DNA of 64,000 nt from Pseudomonas kermanshahensis (GCF_014269205.2 NZ_JABWRY020000001.1:4278001-4342000); one strand, 5' to 3'. Counted from the first letter of the stretch, positions 49,003 through 58,974 are shown. Notes: generated from the letters alone by a model not told the origin. Translations and numbers: made by a program.

Positions 49003-49596
49003 ATGAGCGCCACCCCCCGTATTGCCGATTACGCCATTAACGAGCAGTTCATCAACCGCTGGTCGCCACGCGCCTTCACCGCCGAGCCGATCAGTGAGGA
49101 GACCCTGCTGAGCTTCCTGGAAGCCGCGCGCTGGGCGCCGTCGGCGTACAACTCGCAGCCTTGGCGCTTCCTCTATGCCCGTCGCGATACCGCGAACTGG
49201 GAGCGCTACCTGAACCTGCTGGTGCCGTTCAACCGCAGCTGGGCGCAACAGGCGTCGGCGCTGGTGCTGATCATCTCTAAAACCACCTTCGCAGCGCCTG
49301 GCGCCGCTGAAGAAAGCCCTGCCCTGTGGCACACCTTCGACACTGGCTCCGCCTGGGGGCACTTGGCCCTGCAGGCCAGCATCAGCGGATGGCACACCCA
49401 CGGCATGGCCGGCTTCGACAAGGAGCTGGCGCGTAGCGAACTGAAGGTGCCTGAGGGTTACGAGCTGCATGCCATGGTGGCGATCGGTAAGCTGGGCGAC
49501 AAGGCGACCTTGGCTGAGGCGCTGCAGGCGCGTGAAGTGCCGAGCTCGCGCCGGCCGCTGAGCGAGCTGGCGGCTGAGGGGGATTTTAGCCTGTAA
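49003..49596 (+). CDS. Nitroreductase-family protein
   Basis: 197 aa from the ATG at 49003 (TAGGAAAAG upstream). FMN-binding N-terminal signature RWSPRAFT, then AARWAPSAYNSQPWRF; second FMN region ALQASISGWHTHGMAGFD. Likely an NAD(P)H-dependent FMN oxidoreductase; substrate unknown. Its last codons are repeated in the downstream tandem duplication. Confidence 0.85.
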   Translation: MSATPRIADYAINEQFINRWSPRAFTAEPISEETLLSFLEAARWAPSAYNSQPWRFLYARRDTANWERYLNLLVPFNRSWAQQASALVLIISKTTFAAPGAAEESPALWHTFDTGSAWGHLALQASISGWHTHGMAGFDKELARSELKVPEGYELHAMVAIGKLGDKATLAEALQAREVPSSRRPLSELAAEGDFSL

Positions 49597-49818
49597 GGCT
49601 TTTTGTTGGCTGTACCGGCCTCTTCGCGGGGCAAGCCCGCTCCCACAAGTACCCCGCAGGCCCAAGGTCGGCGCGGTACTTGTGGGAGCCTGTAAGCCTT
49701 TTTATGGGCTGTACTGGCCTCTTCGCGGGCAAGCCCGCTCCCACAGGTACGCCGCAGGCCCAAGGTCGGCGCAGTACTTGTAAGAGCGGGCTTGCCCCGC
49801 GAAGAGGCCGGTACAGGC
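49588..49818. repeat. Tandemly duplicated REP block
   Basis: Two ~99-bp direct repeats (49588-49686 and 49687-~49785) each contain a REP and the text CGCAGGCCCAAGGTCGGCGC; the first begins within the last codons of the nitroreductase gene. An inverted REP (49786-49818) closes the block before the convergent hydroxyacid dehydrogenase gene. Confidence 0.85.
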
Positions 49819-49827
49819 CACTAGCAA

Positions 49828-50760
49828 TCAGTAACCCCGGGCGAAATCCACTTCCCCGCGTAACCCCTGCCCCGCCTCATACGCCCGCACATTCTCGACA
49901 AACAACCGCACCATCGCCGCCGGCGAGGTGGGCGCCGAGCTGTGCCCGGTCAGCAGCAACCCCCAGGCGGTCCAGAACGGGTGACGCTGGGGCAGTGGCT
50001 CCTGGCGGCACACATCGATCACCGCGCCCGCCAGATGCCCCTGCTTCAGTGCTTCCACCAGGTCGGCATCGACCACCGCCACTCCACGCCCGGCATTGAT
50101 GAACAAGGCACTGGGCTTGAAGCGCTGGAACAGCGCCGCATCGTACAGGTCGTGGGTGGCAGGCGTGTCCGGCAGCAGGTTGATCACGTAGTCGACCTGC
50201 TCGACCATGCGCGGCAGGTCCGCCAGGGCCGCCACTTCGACGAACGGCAGCTGCTCGCGGGCGCTGCTCGCGACCCCGTACAGGGTCACGCCGAACGGCA
50301 GCAGAAACTCCGCCACACGTTGGCCGATATCACCGGTGCCGACGATCAGCACCTTGCGCCCCTCAAGGGTGCGCCCGGGGCGGTCGTCCCAGCGCCGCTC
50401 GACCTGGCTCACCAGGCGCGACAGCACCTCGCGTTCATGGCCGAGCAGGTAGGTGAGCATGTACTCCGCCATGACCTGGCCAAAAATGCCAACTGCGCGC
50501 GTCAGGCGATAGTCCCGTGGCAAACCCTCGGCCAGCAACGGGGTGATGCCGGCCCAGGTCGACTGCATCCAGGCCGGCTTGTGGCCCTGGCGCAGCAGGC
50601 TCGCCAACAAGTCGGGCTGGCCCAGCCACACTGGGCACTGCGGCGCCTGCAGCGCCAGCTCGGCAGAGTCGCTGCTGGTCAGGATTTGCAGGTCAGGGGC
50701 CGCTTCGCCCAGCAGCTGGGTGTACTTGGCATGATCCTGTTCGGCGATCAGAACGCGCAT
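49828..50760 (-). CDS. D-isomer-specific 2-hydroxyacid dehydrogenase (GhrA-like)
   Basis: 310 aa from the ATG at 50760; a TTG eight codons upstream is possible but unlikely. Rossmann motif GTGDIGQRVAEFL, catalytic region INAGRGVAVVDADLVEAL, and late VCRQEPLP..HPFW with the acid/base His in TGHSSAP. Probably reduces glyoxylate or hydroxypyruvate using NAD(P)H. 78 bp downstream of ycgL. Confidence 0.87.
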   Translation of the reverse strand: MRVLIAEQDHAKYTQLLGEAAPDLQILTSSDSAELALQAPQCPVWLGQPDLLASLLRQGHKPAWMQSTWAGITPLLAEGLPRDYRLTRAVGIFGQVMAEYMLTYLLGHEREVLSRLVSQVERRWDDRPGRTLEGRKVLIVGTGDIGQRVAEFLLPFGVTLYGVASSAREQLPFVEVAALADLPRMVEQVDYVINLLPDTPATHDLYDAALFQRFKPSALFINAGRGVAVVDADLVEALKQGHLAGAVIDVCRQEPLPQRHPFWTAWGLLLTGHSSAPTSPAAMVRLFVENVRAYEAGQGLRGEVDFARGY

Positions 50761-50838
50761 CGTGAAAACAACCTTGGCAGACAACGAAAGCGGCCCGACA
50801 GGCGGGCCACTTGGCGAATGAGAGGAACCGGGCCTGGG

Positions 50839-51132
50839 TCAGACCGGGTCGTTACGGCGCAGCAGCTCTTCGGGCAGGTGCTCGATGTACTCATCCTCGG
50901 CCGGCGGCATCTGCAGGTGATAGCCCTGGTTGTCGAGGTTTTCCAGCACCTTGGTGATGTCCTCGCGCGCCAGCTTGCGCTCGGGGCTCAGCACCAGGTC
51001 GAACGCATGCACGGGGGTGCCGAAGAACGGCAGCAAGGCCTCGGGCACGCGCTCCAGGCCTTCGGCCTTGAGCACATACAGGTACATTTCGTTCTTGCGG
51101 GGGCTCTTGTAGATCGAGCAGATACGTTTCAT
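50839..51132 (-). CDS. ycgL: YcgL-domain protein
   Basis: 97 aa, beginning [20 protein letters not shown] with the YcgL core [16 protein letters not shown]. Small cytoplasmic family of unknown function. The start overlaps the rnd stop by 4 bp (ATGA), a linkage common in Pseudomonas. Confidence 0.9.
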   Translation of the reverse strand: MKRICSIYKSPRKNEMYLYVLKAEGLERVPEALLPFFGTPVHAFDLVLSPERKLAREDITKVLENLDNQGYHLQMPPAEDEYIEHLPEELLRRNDPV

Positions 51133-52262
51133 CGGGTCTCTCCGGCGCCTGCCAGGTTGTCCAGCAGGGCCTGGCCCATGCGCTCGCGACGCCAGCCGCG
51201 CAGCGAATCGGGCAGTTGATAGGGGCCATTGGGGTAGCCGCTCTTGAGCAGCGCTTCCAGGGTTTTCTTGCGCAGCATCAGCTCGGGGGCAATGCCTAAG
51301 CGCTCGCCTTCGGCCTGGCCGATGGCGCGCAGCTGCTTGAGGATGCCGGCCGCTTCGATCGGCAATGGCTCAGGCAAAACCTGCGGCCACTGATCGGCGG
51401 GCAGGCTGGCAGCACGCTTGATCAGTTGGACGAGAAACTCCCCGTCCTGGCGGATGGTGCGCGGGTGCATCTCGTCGATCTTGGCCAGGGCCGACAAGTT
51501 AGAGGGCTGGGACTTGGCCATCGGCCACAGCGAGTGCTCTTTGAGGATGCGGTTGCGCGGCACGTCGCGGTTGCGCGCTTCGCGCTCACGCCAGGCACAC
51601 AGCTCGCGCAACACGGCCAGTTGCTGGGGCGCCAGCTTCCAGGCCAGCTTGACGTCGCGGTACAGGCTCTCGGGCTCGACTTCCCGGCGCAGCTGGGCCA
51701 CCAGCTCGGCGCCGTCTTCCAGCACCCAGGCGTACTTGTCATCGGACAGGCGCGGGCGCAGCGCGATGAACAGCTCGGCCAGGTGCACAGCATCTTCGGC
51801 AGCGTAGCTGACCTGGGTGTCGGACAGCGGGCGTTGCAGCCAGTCAGACCGGGTTTCGCCCTTGGGCAGCTCGAGCCCCAGCACGTCCTGGACCAGGCGC
51901 GAGTAACCCATGGAGAAACCCAGGTTCAGGTAACCGGCGGCCAACTGCGTGTCGAACAGTGGCTGTGGCAGCTTGCCGGTCAGGCGCAGCAGCACTTCGA
52001 GGTCTTCGCTGCAGGCGTGCAGCACCTTGACCACGCCGCTGTCTTCGAGCAGCTCGGCCAGGGGTTGCCAGTCCTTGATCAGCAGTGGGTCGATCAGAAA
52101 GGCACGTTGACCGTCGCCAATCTGGATCAGCCCCGCCTTGGGGTAGAACGTGTCTACCCGCATGAATTCGGTGTCGAGCGCTACGAAGGGCAGTTGGCGC
52201 CACTTTCGGCAGAGGTCGGCCAGGGTCTGGTCGTCACGGATCCAGTGAATTTCGATGGCCAC
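51129..52262 (-). CDS. rnd: Ribonuclease D
   Basis: 377 aa. DEDDy exonuclease motifs: D30-x-E32 in [14 protein letters not shown], and YAAEDAVHL with the Tyr of motif III. An HRDC domain follows (~215-290). 3'-to-5' exonuclease of tRNA precursor and small stable RNA maturation. Coupled to ycgL. Confidence 0.95.
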   Translation of the reverse strand: MAIEIHWIRDDQTLADLCRKWRQLPFVALDTEFMRVDTFYPKAGLIQIGDGQRAFLIDPLLIKDWQPLAELLEDSGVVKVLHACSEDLEVLLRLTGKLPQPLFDTQLAAGYLNLGFSMGYSRLVQDVLGLELPKGETRSDWLQRPLSDTQVSYAAEDAVHLAELFIALRPRLSDDKYAWVLEDGAELVAQLRREVEPESLYRDVKLAWKLAPQQLAVLRELCAWREREARNRDVPRNRILKEHSLWPMAKSQPSNLSALAKIDEMHPRTIRQDGEFLVQLIKRAASLPADQWPQVLPEPLPIEAAGILKQLRAIGQAEGERLGIAPELMLRKKTLEALLKSGYPNGPYQLPDSLRGWRRERMGQALLDNLAGAGETR

Positions 52263-52370
52263 GAGGCTCTCCCACTAACATTGGCGCGCAGTATATACGG
52301 CGCGGGCACTGCGGGTGAAACCTGCGCCATCCCTGGAATAGATAAACGGTGGTGTAAAAGCCATGCGCGA

Positions 52371-54008
52371 TCAGCGCTTGGCGGCCAGCCACGGCCGGCA
52401 GCTGGCGAACATGTCCAGCGATTGCTGGTAGACCTCGGTGCGCACCTGCAACAGGCCGAGCATCGAGTGGAACAGGTTGTCCTGGGACAGCGGCGCATCG
52501 CTGAGCTTGGCCAGGCAGTCGGTGTCCAGGCCAAAGTCCTCTTTGTAGCTGTCGGAGAACCAGGTCAGCAGTGGCACGTGCTTCTGCTGCTCCGGGGCGA
52601 TGGGGTAAGGGGTGCCGTGCAGGAACAGGTTGTACTCACCCAGCGACTCACCGTGGTCGGAGAGGTAGATCATCGCTGTGTCGACCTTGCCCTGCTTGCT
52701 GCGCAGCGTGTCGATCAGGGACGCCAGCACCTTGTCGGTGTAGGCTAAAGTGTTGTCGTAGCCGTTGATGATTTCCTGCTCGCTGCACTGGTTCAGCGCA
52801 TTGCTCTGGCACACCGGGGTAAAGCGCTCGCTGGCGTTGGGGTAGCGCTTGAAGTACTCGGGGCCGTGGCTGCCCATCTGGTGCAGCACCAGCACGGTGT
52901 CCTTGTCGAGGTTGTCGATCAGCTCACCCAGGCCCTGCAACAGGATCTCGTCATGGCATTCGCCGTTGGCGCACAGCGCCGGGTCGGTGAGGTTGCTGAC
53001 ATCGATGAACTGCACCCGATCACAGGTGCCCTTGCAGCCCGACTGGTTGTCGCGCCACTGCACGGCCAGGCCTGCCCGCTGCAGGATATCCAGCAGCCCT
53101 TCACGGTTTTTTGCCACGCGCGCGTCGTAGTCTTTGCGCGGCATGCCCGAGAACATGCAGGGCACCGAAACGGCGGTTTCAGTCCCGCACGAATGCACAT
53201 CGGAGAAGGCCAGCAGGCCCTGCTCCTTGGCCAGGCTGGGGGTGGTGTCGCGGTCATAACCGAGCACGCCGAAATGGTCGGCCCGCGCACTTTCGCCGAC
53301 GACCAGCACCGTCAACGACTTGCGCTCATGCTTCTGCCAGGCGGCATCACGTTTCGCATCCGTACCATAATTCTGGAAGGGCCTGGCCGCTGTACCGACG
53401 CGTTCGCTGACATAACCAATAGAGGCACCCACGATATTGCTCGGGGTGAGCATCAGGCGCAGTTCGTGGTGATTGCGAAACAGTGACGACAAGCCCTGGT
53501 AGTTGACCAACGCCACCGACCCGAGGGCGACCACACAGGCGCCGCTGACCACCAGCTTGCCCAACAGCTCACGGGGCCAGGCGCGGTAGGCGATCGGTGT
53601 TTTCCACAGCAGGACCGAGGGCAATACGCCCAGCAATAATATATAAGCGGCAAACTTGAACGACATCAGGTCGCGCACTTCCGCAACATTGGTCTCTGCC
53701 ATGTTACGGAACATGCCGGCATCAATAAGCACCCCGTACTGATTCATGAAGTAAGCCACACCCGCGCCACTCATGAACAGCACAATAAGTACCGGCTTTA
53801 ATACATACCGGAAGGCAAACAAGGTCAAAATCAGGTTGAATGCGAACAGCATCAGCACGGCAAATGCCAGGCTCAGCCAAAGCCCCGCCAACCCTGGCGG
53901 AACCACGTGCTCCAGGTGCTGCCAGAGAAAGAAATTGAAGCCGATCAGCAGGTACAGGCTGGCCAGCAGCGTGACCCATTCAGTCCGCAGGGATTTAAAG
54001 TTGAGCAT
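52371..54008 (-). CDS. eptA: Lipid A phosphoethanolamine transferase
   Basis: 545 aa from the ATG at 54008 (four codons earlier a TTG is possible; no clear Shine-Dalgarno). Five N-terminal membrane helices (~10-165), then a periplasmic alkaline-phosphatase-like domain: E239 in VVGESARADHFG, nucleophile T276 in CGTETAVSVPCMFS, metal ligands in YLSDHGESLGEYNLFLHG. Paired cysteines are consistent with disulfides. Adds phosphoethanolamine to lipid A, lowering the negative charge. In other species this family causes polymyxin tolerance. Monocistronic, divergent from ydcH. Confidence 0.92.
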   Translation of the reverse strand: MLNFKSLRTEWVTLLASLYLLIGFNFFLWQHLEHVVPPGLAGLWLSLAFAVLMLFAFNLILTLFAFRYVLKPVLIVLFMSGAGVAYFMNQYGVLIDAGMFRNMAETNVAEVRDLMSFKFAAYILLLGVLPSVLLWKTPIAYRAWPRELLGKLVVSGACVVALGSVALVNYQGLSSLFRNHHELRLMLTPSNIVGASIGYVSERVGTAARPFQNYGTDAKRDAAWQKHERKSLTVLVVGESARADHFGVLGYDRDTTPSLAKEQGLLAFSDVHSCGTETAVSVPCMFSGMPRKDYDARVAKNREGLLDILQRAGLAVQWRDNQSGCKGTCDRVQFIDVSNLTDPALCANGECHDEILLQGLGELIDNLDKDTVLVLHQMGSHGPEYFKRYPNASERFTPVCQSNALNQCSEQEIINGYDNTLAYTDKVLASLIDTLRSKQGKVDTAMIYLSDHGESLGEYNLFLHGTPYPIAPEQQKHVPLLTWFSDSYKEDFGLDTDCLAKLSDAPLSQDNLFHSMLGLLQVRTEVYQQSLDMFASCRPWLAAKR

Positions 54009-54305
54009 CAGTGTTCGCAATCAAGAGTGATTATCAGCCCGCGGGCCTGTACGGCACCGCGAAAAGTTGGCTGAACTCTAGAAAGGCCACCATCAATTTT
54101 TCGTGAAAAAGACGCCAACAAAACCGTGAGATGGCGTTATCCCAACATTAAATGAAGTTTATTCAGCCGCCATTCAGCTTGGCAGGCCAAGTGTGCTGCC
54201 CGGTTGCGAGAAGGCTGCGCCGGCCTCCCCCCGCCCCGCACCTGCGCAAAGGCGACTATCCTCAAAGGTCAGGACCGTTCGCCAACCCCCACGAGAGGTG
54301 AAGAA

Positions 54306-54542
54306 ATGCCCGTTCCGCATGATCTGCTCGCTGACCTGAACATCACTGCCGAGGATTTCCAGACGCGCATCGACAAAGACCATGACCTGCACAAACTGCA
54401 CAAGGAGTACAACGCCAAAGACAAGGAAGTGCTGGCCGCTGAAGGCAACGCCAGCACTGATGACACCATCACCCGACTGCGCAAGGAGCGGCTGCTGATC
54501 AAGGACAAGATCGAACGGATCATTCATCCGCCGAAATCGTGA
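54306..54542 (+). CDS. ydcH: YdcH-family small helical protein (DUF465)
   Basis: 78 aa from the ATG at 54306 (GAGAGGTGAAGA upstream); the frame is open to 54204 but without a ribosome site. Conserved HDLHKLHKEYNAKDKEVLA and LRKERLLIKDKIERII form two amphipathic helices. Function unknown. The 300-bp region upstream to eptA contains a direct repeat (54161-54178) and otherwise nothing recognised. Confidence 0.88.
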   Translation: MPVPHDLLADLNITAEDFQTRIDKDHDLHKLHKEYNAKDKEVLAAEGNASTDDTITRLRKERLLIKDKIERIIHPPKS

Positions 54543-54563
54543 AGCGCTTCTGCTGAATCAACC

Positions 54564-54607
54564 GGCCCTATCCCCAGCAAGCCGGCGATAGGGCCAGCCG
54601 CTTTTAT
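54564..54607. terminator. Bidirectional terminator between ydcH and the PLP-enzyme gene
   Basis: GGCCCTATC (54564-54572) pairs with GATAGGGCC (54587-54595) around a 14-base loop; CTTTTA follows at 54601-54606, overlapping the convergent gene's stop codon. Confidence 0.65.
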
Positions 54608-55776
54608 ACGCTAGCCGAAGCCTTCAACGCCGTATCCAGATCTTCGATCAGGTCCCGATAGTCCTCGATCCCCACCGACAGCCGCAGCAAGTTCTCACTG
54701 ATGCCCATCACGCCCTTCTGCTCCGGGCTCAGGGAGTTGTGCGACATGCTCCAGGAGTGGTTGATCATGCTCTCCACGCCGCCCAGCGAATCGGCAAGTA
54801 CGAAGATCTGCAGCGCCTCGACCAGGCGATTGAGCGCCGCCCGGTCGCCACCCTTGACCTTCATGGCCACCACGGCCCCGCCCGCACGCATCTGGCGCTT
54901 GCACAGCGCATGCTGGGGGTGGCTTTCTAGCCCCGGGTAAAACACCTGCTCGATCTGCGGATGGCTTTCGAGAAAACGCGCCACCTGCAGGGCATTGGCG
55001 CACTGGCGCTCCATGCGAACGTCCAAGGTTTTAAGGCCACGCAGGGCCAGGTAGCAGTCGAACGGCCCTTGGATCGCCCCGACCGCCATGCTGATCTTGC
55101 GCAACCGCGCCAGCAGCGCGTCGTTAGCGGCCACCACCACACCGCCAGTAAGGTCGGAATGGCCGCCGATGTACTTGCTTGCCGAGTGCATCACCAGGTC
55201 CACGCCCAGGGTGATCGGGCGCTGGTTCCAGGGCGAGCAGAAGGTGTTGTCGATGCAGGTGAGGATACCGCGCGAGCGCGCCAGGTCGCAGACCGCCTTG
55301 ATGTCGACCAGGTGCAGCAAGGGGTTGGTCGGCGACTCGATCCATATCAGCTGGGTTTCTGGGCGAATCGCCGCGGCCACAGCCTGCACGTCGTTGAGAT
55401 CGACGTAAGTGGTGGTCAGCCCTGATGTGTGGCTGCGATAGTCCTCCAGAATTCGGAAGGTGCCGCCGTATACGCCGTTCATCACCACCACGTGGGCATC
55501 CTTGGGCAACAACTCCAGCACCGTCGCCGTGGCGTTCACGCCGGAGGCGCAAGCCACCGCGCCGACACCTTCTTCCAGCGCCGCGACACAGCTCTCGTAA
55601 GCATGCCGGGTCGGGTTGCCGACGCGGCTGTAGGCATACTCGGGGTTGTCGTCCAGGCTGCGCTTGATGTACGAACTGGCGGTATAAATGGGCGGGAAGA
55701 TCGCGTTGTCGGCAACGCTATGCTGCTCGCCGGCGTGGATGGTACGGGTGGCGAAATTACGCGGCTTGTCGGACAT
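54604..55776 (-). CDS. Cys/Met-metabolism PLP enzyme (cystathionine gamma-synthase / gamma-lyase / methionine gamma-lyase family)
   Basis: 390 aa from the ATG at 55776; an alternative ATG four codons upstream is possible. PLP-binding Lys201 in HSASKYIGGHSD, YSRVGNPT tetramer/phosphate loop, ESPTNPLL and the C-terminal LLRLSVGIED. The family covers trans-sulfuration in both directions and methionine gamma-lyase; sequence alone does not fix the reaction. Divergent from an Lrp-type gene, which suggests amino-acid-responsive control and favours a degradative role. Confidence 0.88.
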   Translation of the reverse strand: MSDKPRNFATRTIHAGEQHSVADNAIFPPIYTASSYIKRSLDDNPEYAYSRVGNPTRHAYESCVAALEEGVGAVACASGVNATATVLELLPKDAHVVVMNGVYGGTFRILEDYRSHTSGLTTTYVDLNDVQAVAAAIRPETQLIWIESPTNPLLHLVDIKAVCDLARSRGILTCIDNTFCSPWNQRPITLGVDLVMHSASKYIGGHSDLTGGVVVAANDALLARLRKISMAVGAIQGPFDCYLALRGLKTLDVRMERQCANALQVARFLESHPQIEQVFYPGLESHPQHALCKRQMRAGGAVVAMKVKGGDRAALNRLVEALQIFVLADSLGGVESMINHSWSMSHNSLSPEQKGVMGISENLLRLSVGIEDYRDLIEDLDTALKASASV

Positions 55777-55916
55777 GATCCGGTCCATTGACTGAGGTAA
55801 GCCTGCAACTATCGCACAACCATTGCCGGCGGCAAGGACGTGCAACGGGGGTCACGCATTTTTCCGGTTTTGCAGTAATCTGGAGAAAATCATTCTCTGG
55901 CCAGCCTGTAATCGAC

Positions 55917-56378
55917 ATGGACAATTTCGACCAACACATCCTCACCTTGCTGCAGCGCGACGCGTCCATTTCCCTCAAAGAACTGGCCGAGGCGGTAAAC
56001 CTGTCCACCACGCCCTGCTGGAAGCGGGTCAAACGGCTGGAAGAAGAGGGTTACATCCTTGGCCGCGTCGCCCTGCTCGACCCCACGCGCCTGGGGCTGG
56101 GCCTCACGGTGTTCGTCCAGCTCAAGACCCAGCGCCACGACAGCGCCTGGCTGGAGCAGTTTGCCGCGACGGTGACCGGTTTCGAGGAGGTGATGGAGTT
56201 TTACCGCATGTCGGGGGATTGGGATTACATGCTGCGGGTGGTGGTGGGTGACATTGCCGCCTATGACCGGTTCTACAAGAAGCTGATCACCCGCACCGAC
56301 GGGCTTTCCAACATTACGTCGAGTTTTGCCATGGAGCAGATGAAGTACACCACCGCTTACCCGGTGCACCGGCCCTGA
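55917..56378 (+). CDS. Lrp/AsnC-family regulator
   Basis: 153 aa from MDNFDQHILTLLQRD at 55917; the frame is open upstream but unlike the family. Helix-turn-helix SLKELAEAVNLSTTPCWKRVKRLEEEG, then the RAM ligand domain (DWDYMLRVVVGDIAAYDRF). Resembles DecR/BkdR-type members that sense cysteine or branched-chain amino acids. Its divergent position implies control of the PLP-enzyme gene. Confidence 0.9.
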   Translation: MDNFDQHILTLLQRDASISLKELAEAVNLSTTPCWKRVKRLEEEGYILGRVALLDPTRLGLGLTVFVQLKTQRHDSAWLEQFAATVTGFEEVMEFYRMSGDWDYMLRVVVGDIAAYDRFYKKLITRTDGLSNITSSFAMEQMKYTTAYPVHRP

Positions 56379-56417
56379 CCGGTGCTTGCCCGCGAAGAGG
56401 CCGGATCAGGCAAACCT

Positions 56418-58748
56418 TTATTCAGCCGCCTGCACCGCCTCGATCCGGTTCCCCGCCTTGGCTTTCTCTACCCTGATCGCGACGAACTTCGAGGTCGGCG
56501 TATACGTCCCCTCGCCATAACTCTCCAGCGGCACCAGCGGGTTGGTCTCCGGGTAATACGCCGCGGCCTGCCCCTGCGGCACGTCATACGCCACCAGGCG
56601 GAACCCGGAGACCCGCCGCTCGCGCCCGTCCTCCCACAGCGACACTAAGTCCACGTGCTCGCCAGGCTCGAACCCCAGGCGACGGATGTCAGCCTCATTG
56701 ACGAACACCACCTCACGCAGGCCAAACACCCCACGGTAGCGGTCATCCAGGCCATACAGGGTGGTGTTGTACTGGTCGTGCGAACGCAACGTCTGCAGAA
56801 TCAGGTCCGGTTTGTCGCCACGGGCCAGCACCTGGGCATTGACCAGTTGCTCCGGCAACTGGCTGGCACTGAAACGCGCCTTGCCGGTGGCGGTACGCCA
56901 CGTGCGATCCGCCGCGTTGTTGCCCAGGTGGAAGCCACCCGGGTGCTGCAAGCGCTCGTTGAAGTCGGTAAAGCCGGGGATCACATCGGCGATCATGCTG
57001 CGGATGCGGCTGTAGTCGGCAATGGCGTACTCCCAATCGATCGGCTGCTTGCCCAAGGTCGCCTGGGCCATGCCGGCCACGATGGCCGGCTCCGAACGCA
57101 AGTGTGGCGAGCGCGGGCGCAATTGGCCGTGGGAGATGTGCACCATGCTGAAGGTGTCCTCCACGGTCACGCCCTGCGGCCCGTCGGCCTGCAGGTCGAT
57201 CTCGGTTCGCCCCAGGCACGGCAGGATGAGCGCATCACGGCCGGTGACCAAGTGCGAACGGTTGAGCTTGGTGGAAATCTGCACGGTCAATGCGCAGTTG
57301 CGCAGAGCCGCGTGGGTTCGAGGGGTGTCTGGGGTAGCCTGGGCGAAGTTACCGCCCAGGGCGATGAAGACCTTGGCCTGCCCTTCTTCCATGGCCTTGA
57401 TCGCCAGCACCGCGTTATGCCCGTGGGCACGGGGGACACGGAACTGGAAGCGTTTTTCCAGGGCATCGAGCAGCCCGGCCTTGGGCTTCTCGTCGATGCC
57501 CATGGTGCGGTCACCCTGCACGTTGCTGTGGCCACGCACCGGCGACAGGCCAGCACCGGGTTTGCCAACGTTGCCCCGCAGCAGTTGCAGGTTGACGATT
57601 TCCTGCACCGTGGGCACCGAGTGGCGGTGCTGGGTGACGCCCATGGCCCAGCACATGATGACCCGCTCGGCCTTGCGGTACATGCGCGCTGCCAACTCGA
57701 TCTCGGCCTGGGTCAGGCCCGACTGCTCGACGATATGCGCCCAGGAGGTGGCATCCACCGCCGCCAGGTAGGCGTCGACGCCGCTGGTGTGTTCGGCGAT
57801 GAAGGCATGGTCGAACACCGCCGGTTCACCCTTGGCCTGGGCCTCGCGTTCCCATTGCAGCAAATACTTGGCGATGCCACGCATGGCCGCCATGTCGCCG
57901 CCCAGGGCCGGGCGGAAGTACGCGGTGTTGGTCGGTTCGGAGCCGTTGCTGAGCATTTCGAACGGGTGTTGCGGGTGCTGGAAGCGCTCCAGGCCACGCT
58001 CCTTTAGCGGGTTGAAGCACACCACCTGGGCCCCACGCTTGACCGCCTCGCGCAGCGGTTCGAGCATGCGCGGGTGGTTGGTGCCGGGGTTCTGGCCGAT
58101 GACGAAGATGGCGTCGGCCAGTTCCAGGTCATGGAACACCACGGTGCCCTTGCCCACGCCAAGGGTTTCCGACATGCCCACACCGCTGGCCTCGTGGCAC
58201 ATGTTCGAGCAATCGGGGAAATTGTTGGTGCCGTAGGCGCGGACGAACAGCTGGTACAAAAACGCCGCTTCGTTGCTGGCCCGCCCCGAGGTGTAGAACT
58301 CGGCCTGGTCGGGCGAATCGAGCGCCTGCAGGTGTTTGGCGACCAGGGCGAAGGCCTCTTCCCAGGAGGTTTCGACGTAGTGGTCGGTGGCCGCGTCGTA
58401 GCGCATCGGGTGGGTCAGCCGGCCTTGGAATTCGAGCCAGTAATCGGTCTGTTCGGCCAACGCACTGACGCTGTACTTGGCGAAGAATGCAGGGTCTACC
58501 GAGCGACCGGTGGCTTCCCAGTTGACCGCCTTGGCGCCGTTCTCGCAGAACTTGACCATGTCGTTTTCCGGCGATTCGCCCCAGGCGCAGCCGGGGCAGT
58601 CGAAGCCGCCGTTCTGGTTGGTCTTGAGCATGGCCCGCAGGTTCTTGAAGGCGTTTTCGCTGCCCAGCCAGCTTTTGGTCACGCTCTTGAGCGCCCCCCA
58701 GCCGGCAGCCGCGCCTTTGTAGTCCCTGATATGTTCGTCCTGGCTCAT
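56418..58748 (-). CDS. FdhF/YdeP-type molybdopterin oxidoreductase
   Basis: 776 aa from the ATG at 58748. N-terminal C51-P-G-C54 in GGFDCPGCAWGESP is the reduced cysteine set of the YdeP branch. Molybdopterin-binding segments YTSGRASNEAAFLYQ, FPDCSNMCHEASG and VIGQNPGTNHPRM, with C-terminal MGD domain SHDQYNTTLYGLDDRYRG. Related to formate dehydrogenase H, but in this branch the physiological substrate is not established. moaA and moaB follow on either strand, pointing to local cofactor supply. A REP remnant (56381-56410) lies at its 3' end. Confidence 0.87.
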   Translation of the reverse strand: MSQDEHIRDYKGAAAGWGALKSVTKSWLGSENAFKNLRAMLKTNQNGGFDCPGCAWGESPENDMVKFCENGAKAVNWEATGRSVDPAFFAKYSVSALAEQTDYWLEFQGRLTHPMRYDAATDHYVETSWEEAFALVAKHLQALDSPDQAEFYTSGRASNEAAFLYQLFVRAYGTNNFPDCSNMCHEASGVGMSETLGVGKGTVVFHDLELADAIFVIGQNPGTNHPRMLEPLREAVKRGAQVVCFNPLKERGLERFQHPQHPFEMLSNGSEPTNTAYFRPALGGDMAAMRGIAKYLLQWEREAQAKGEPAVFDHAFIAEHTSGVDAYLAAVDATSWAHIVEQSGLTQAEIELAARMYRKAERVIMCWAMGVTQHRHSVPTVQEIVNLQLLRGNVGKPGAGLSPVRGHSNVQGDRTMGIDEKPKAGLLDALEKRFQFRVPRAHGHNAVLAIKAMEEGQAKVFIALGGNFAQATPDTPRTHAALRNCALTVQISTKLNRSHLVTGRDALILPCLGRTEIDLQADGPQGVTVEDTFSMVHISHGQLRPRSPHLRSEPAIVAGMAQATLGKQPIDWEYAIADYSRIRSMIADVIPGFTDFNERLQHPGGFHLGNNAADRTWRTATGKARFSASQLPEQLVNAQVLARGDKPDLILQTLRSHDQYNTTLYGLDDRYRGVFGLREVVFVNEADIRRLGFEPGEHVDLVSLWEDGRERRVSGFRLVAYDVPQGQAAAYYPETNPLVPLESYGEGTYTPTSKFVAIRVEKAKAGNRIEAVQAAE

Positions 58749-58876
58749 GCGGTGAATCCTCACGCTCGGTGTTTTTTCCAGACTATTGAGCGTGGGGCAC
58801 AAGCGTCCAATCGAAAGATCTTACGGGCTGATAAGCCGTTTCGATCACGGGCCAGCACTGACAATCCAGATCGCGT

Positions 58877-58974
58877 CCTGTAGGAGCAGCCTTGTGCTGC
58901 GAAGAGGCCGGTTTGGCTAGCCGAGAAGCTGTGGCTGCAATGGCCTCTTCGCAGCACAAGGCTGCTCCTACAGG
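58877..58974. repeat. REP doublet, GCAGCACAAGGCTGC variant
   Basis: Inverted REP units at 58877-58912 and 58940-58974, in the divergent gap between the YdeP-type gene and moaA. The gap between these genes is 358 bp and shows nothing else recognisable apart from upstream sequence of the two genes. Confidence 0.9.

Noticed and set aside
50761..50784. TTG start eight codons upstream for the 2-hydroxyacid dehydrogenase
   Set aside because: Rare start codon without a ribosome site; the ATG at 50760 begins directly at the beta strand of the fold.
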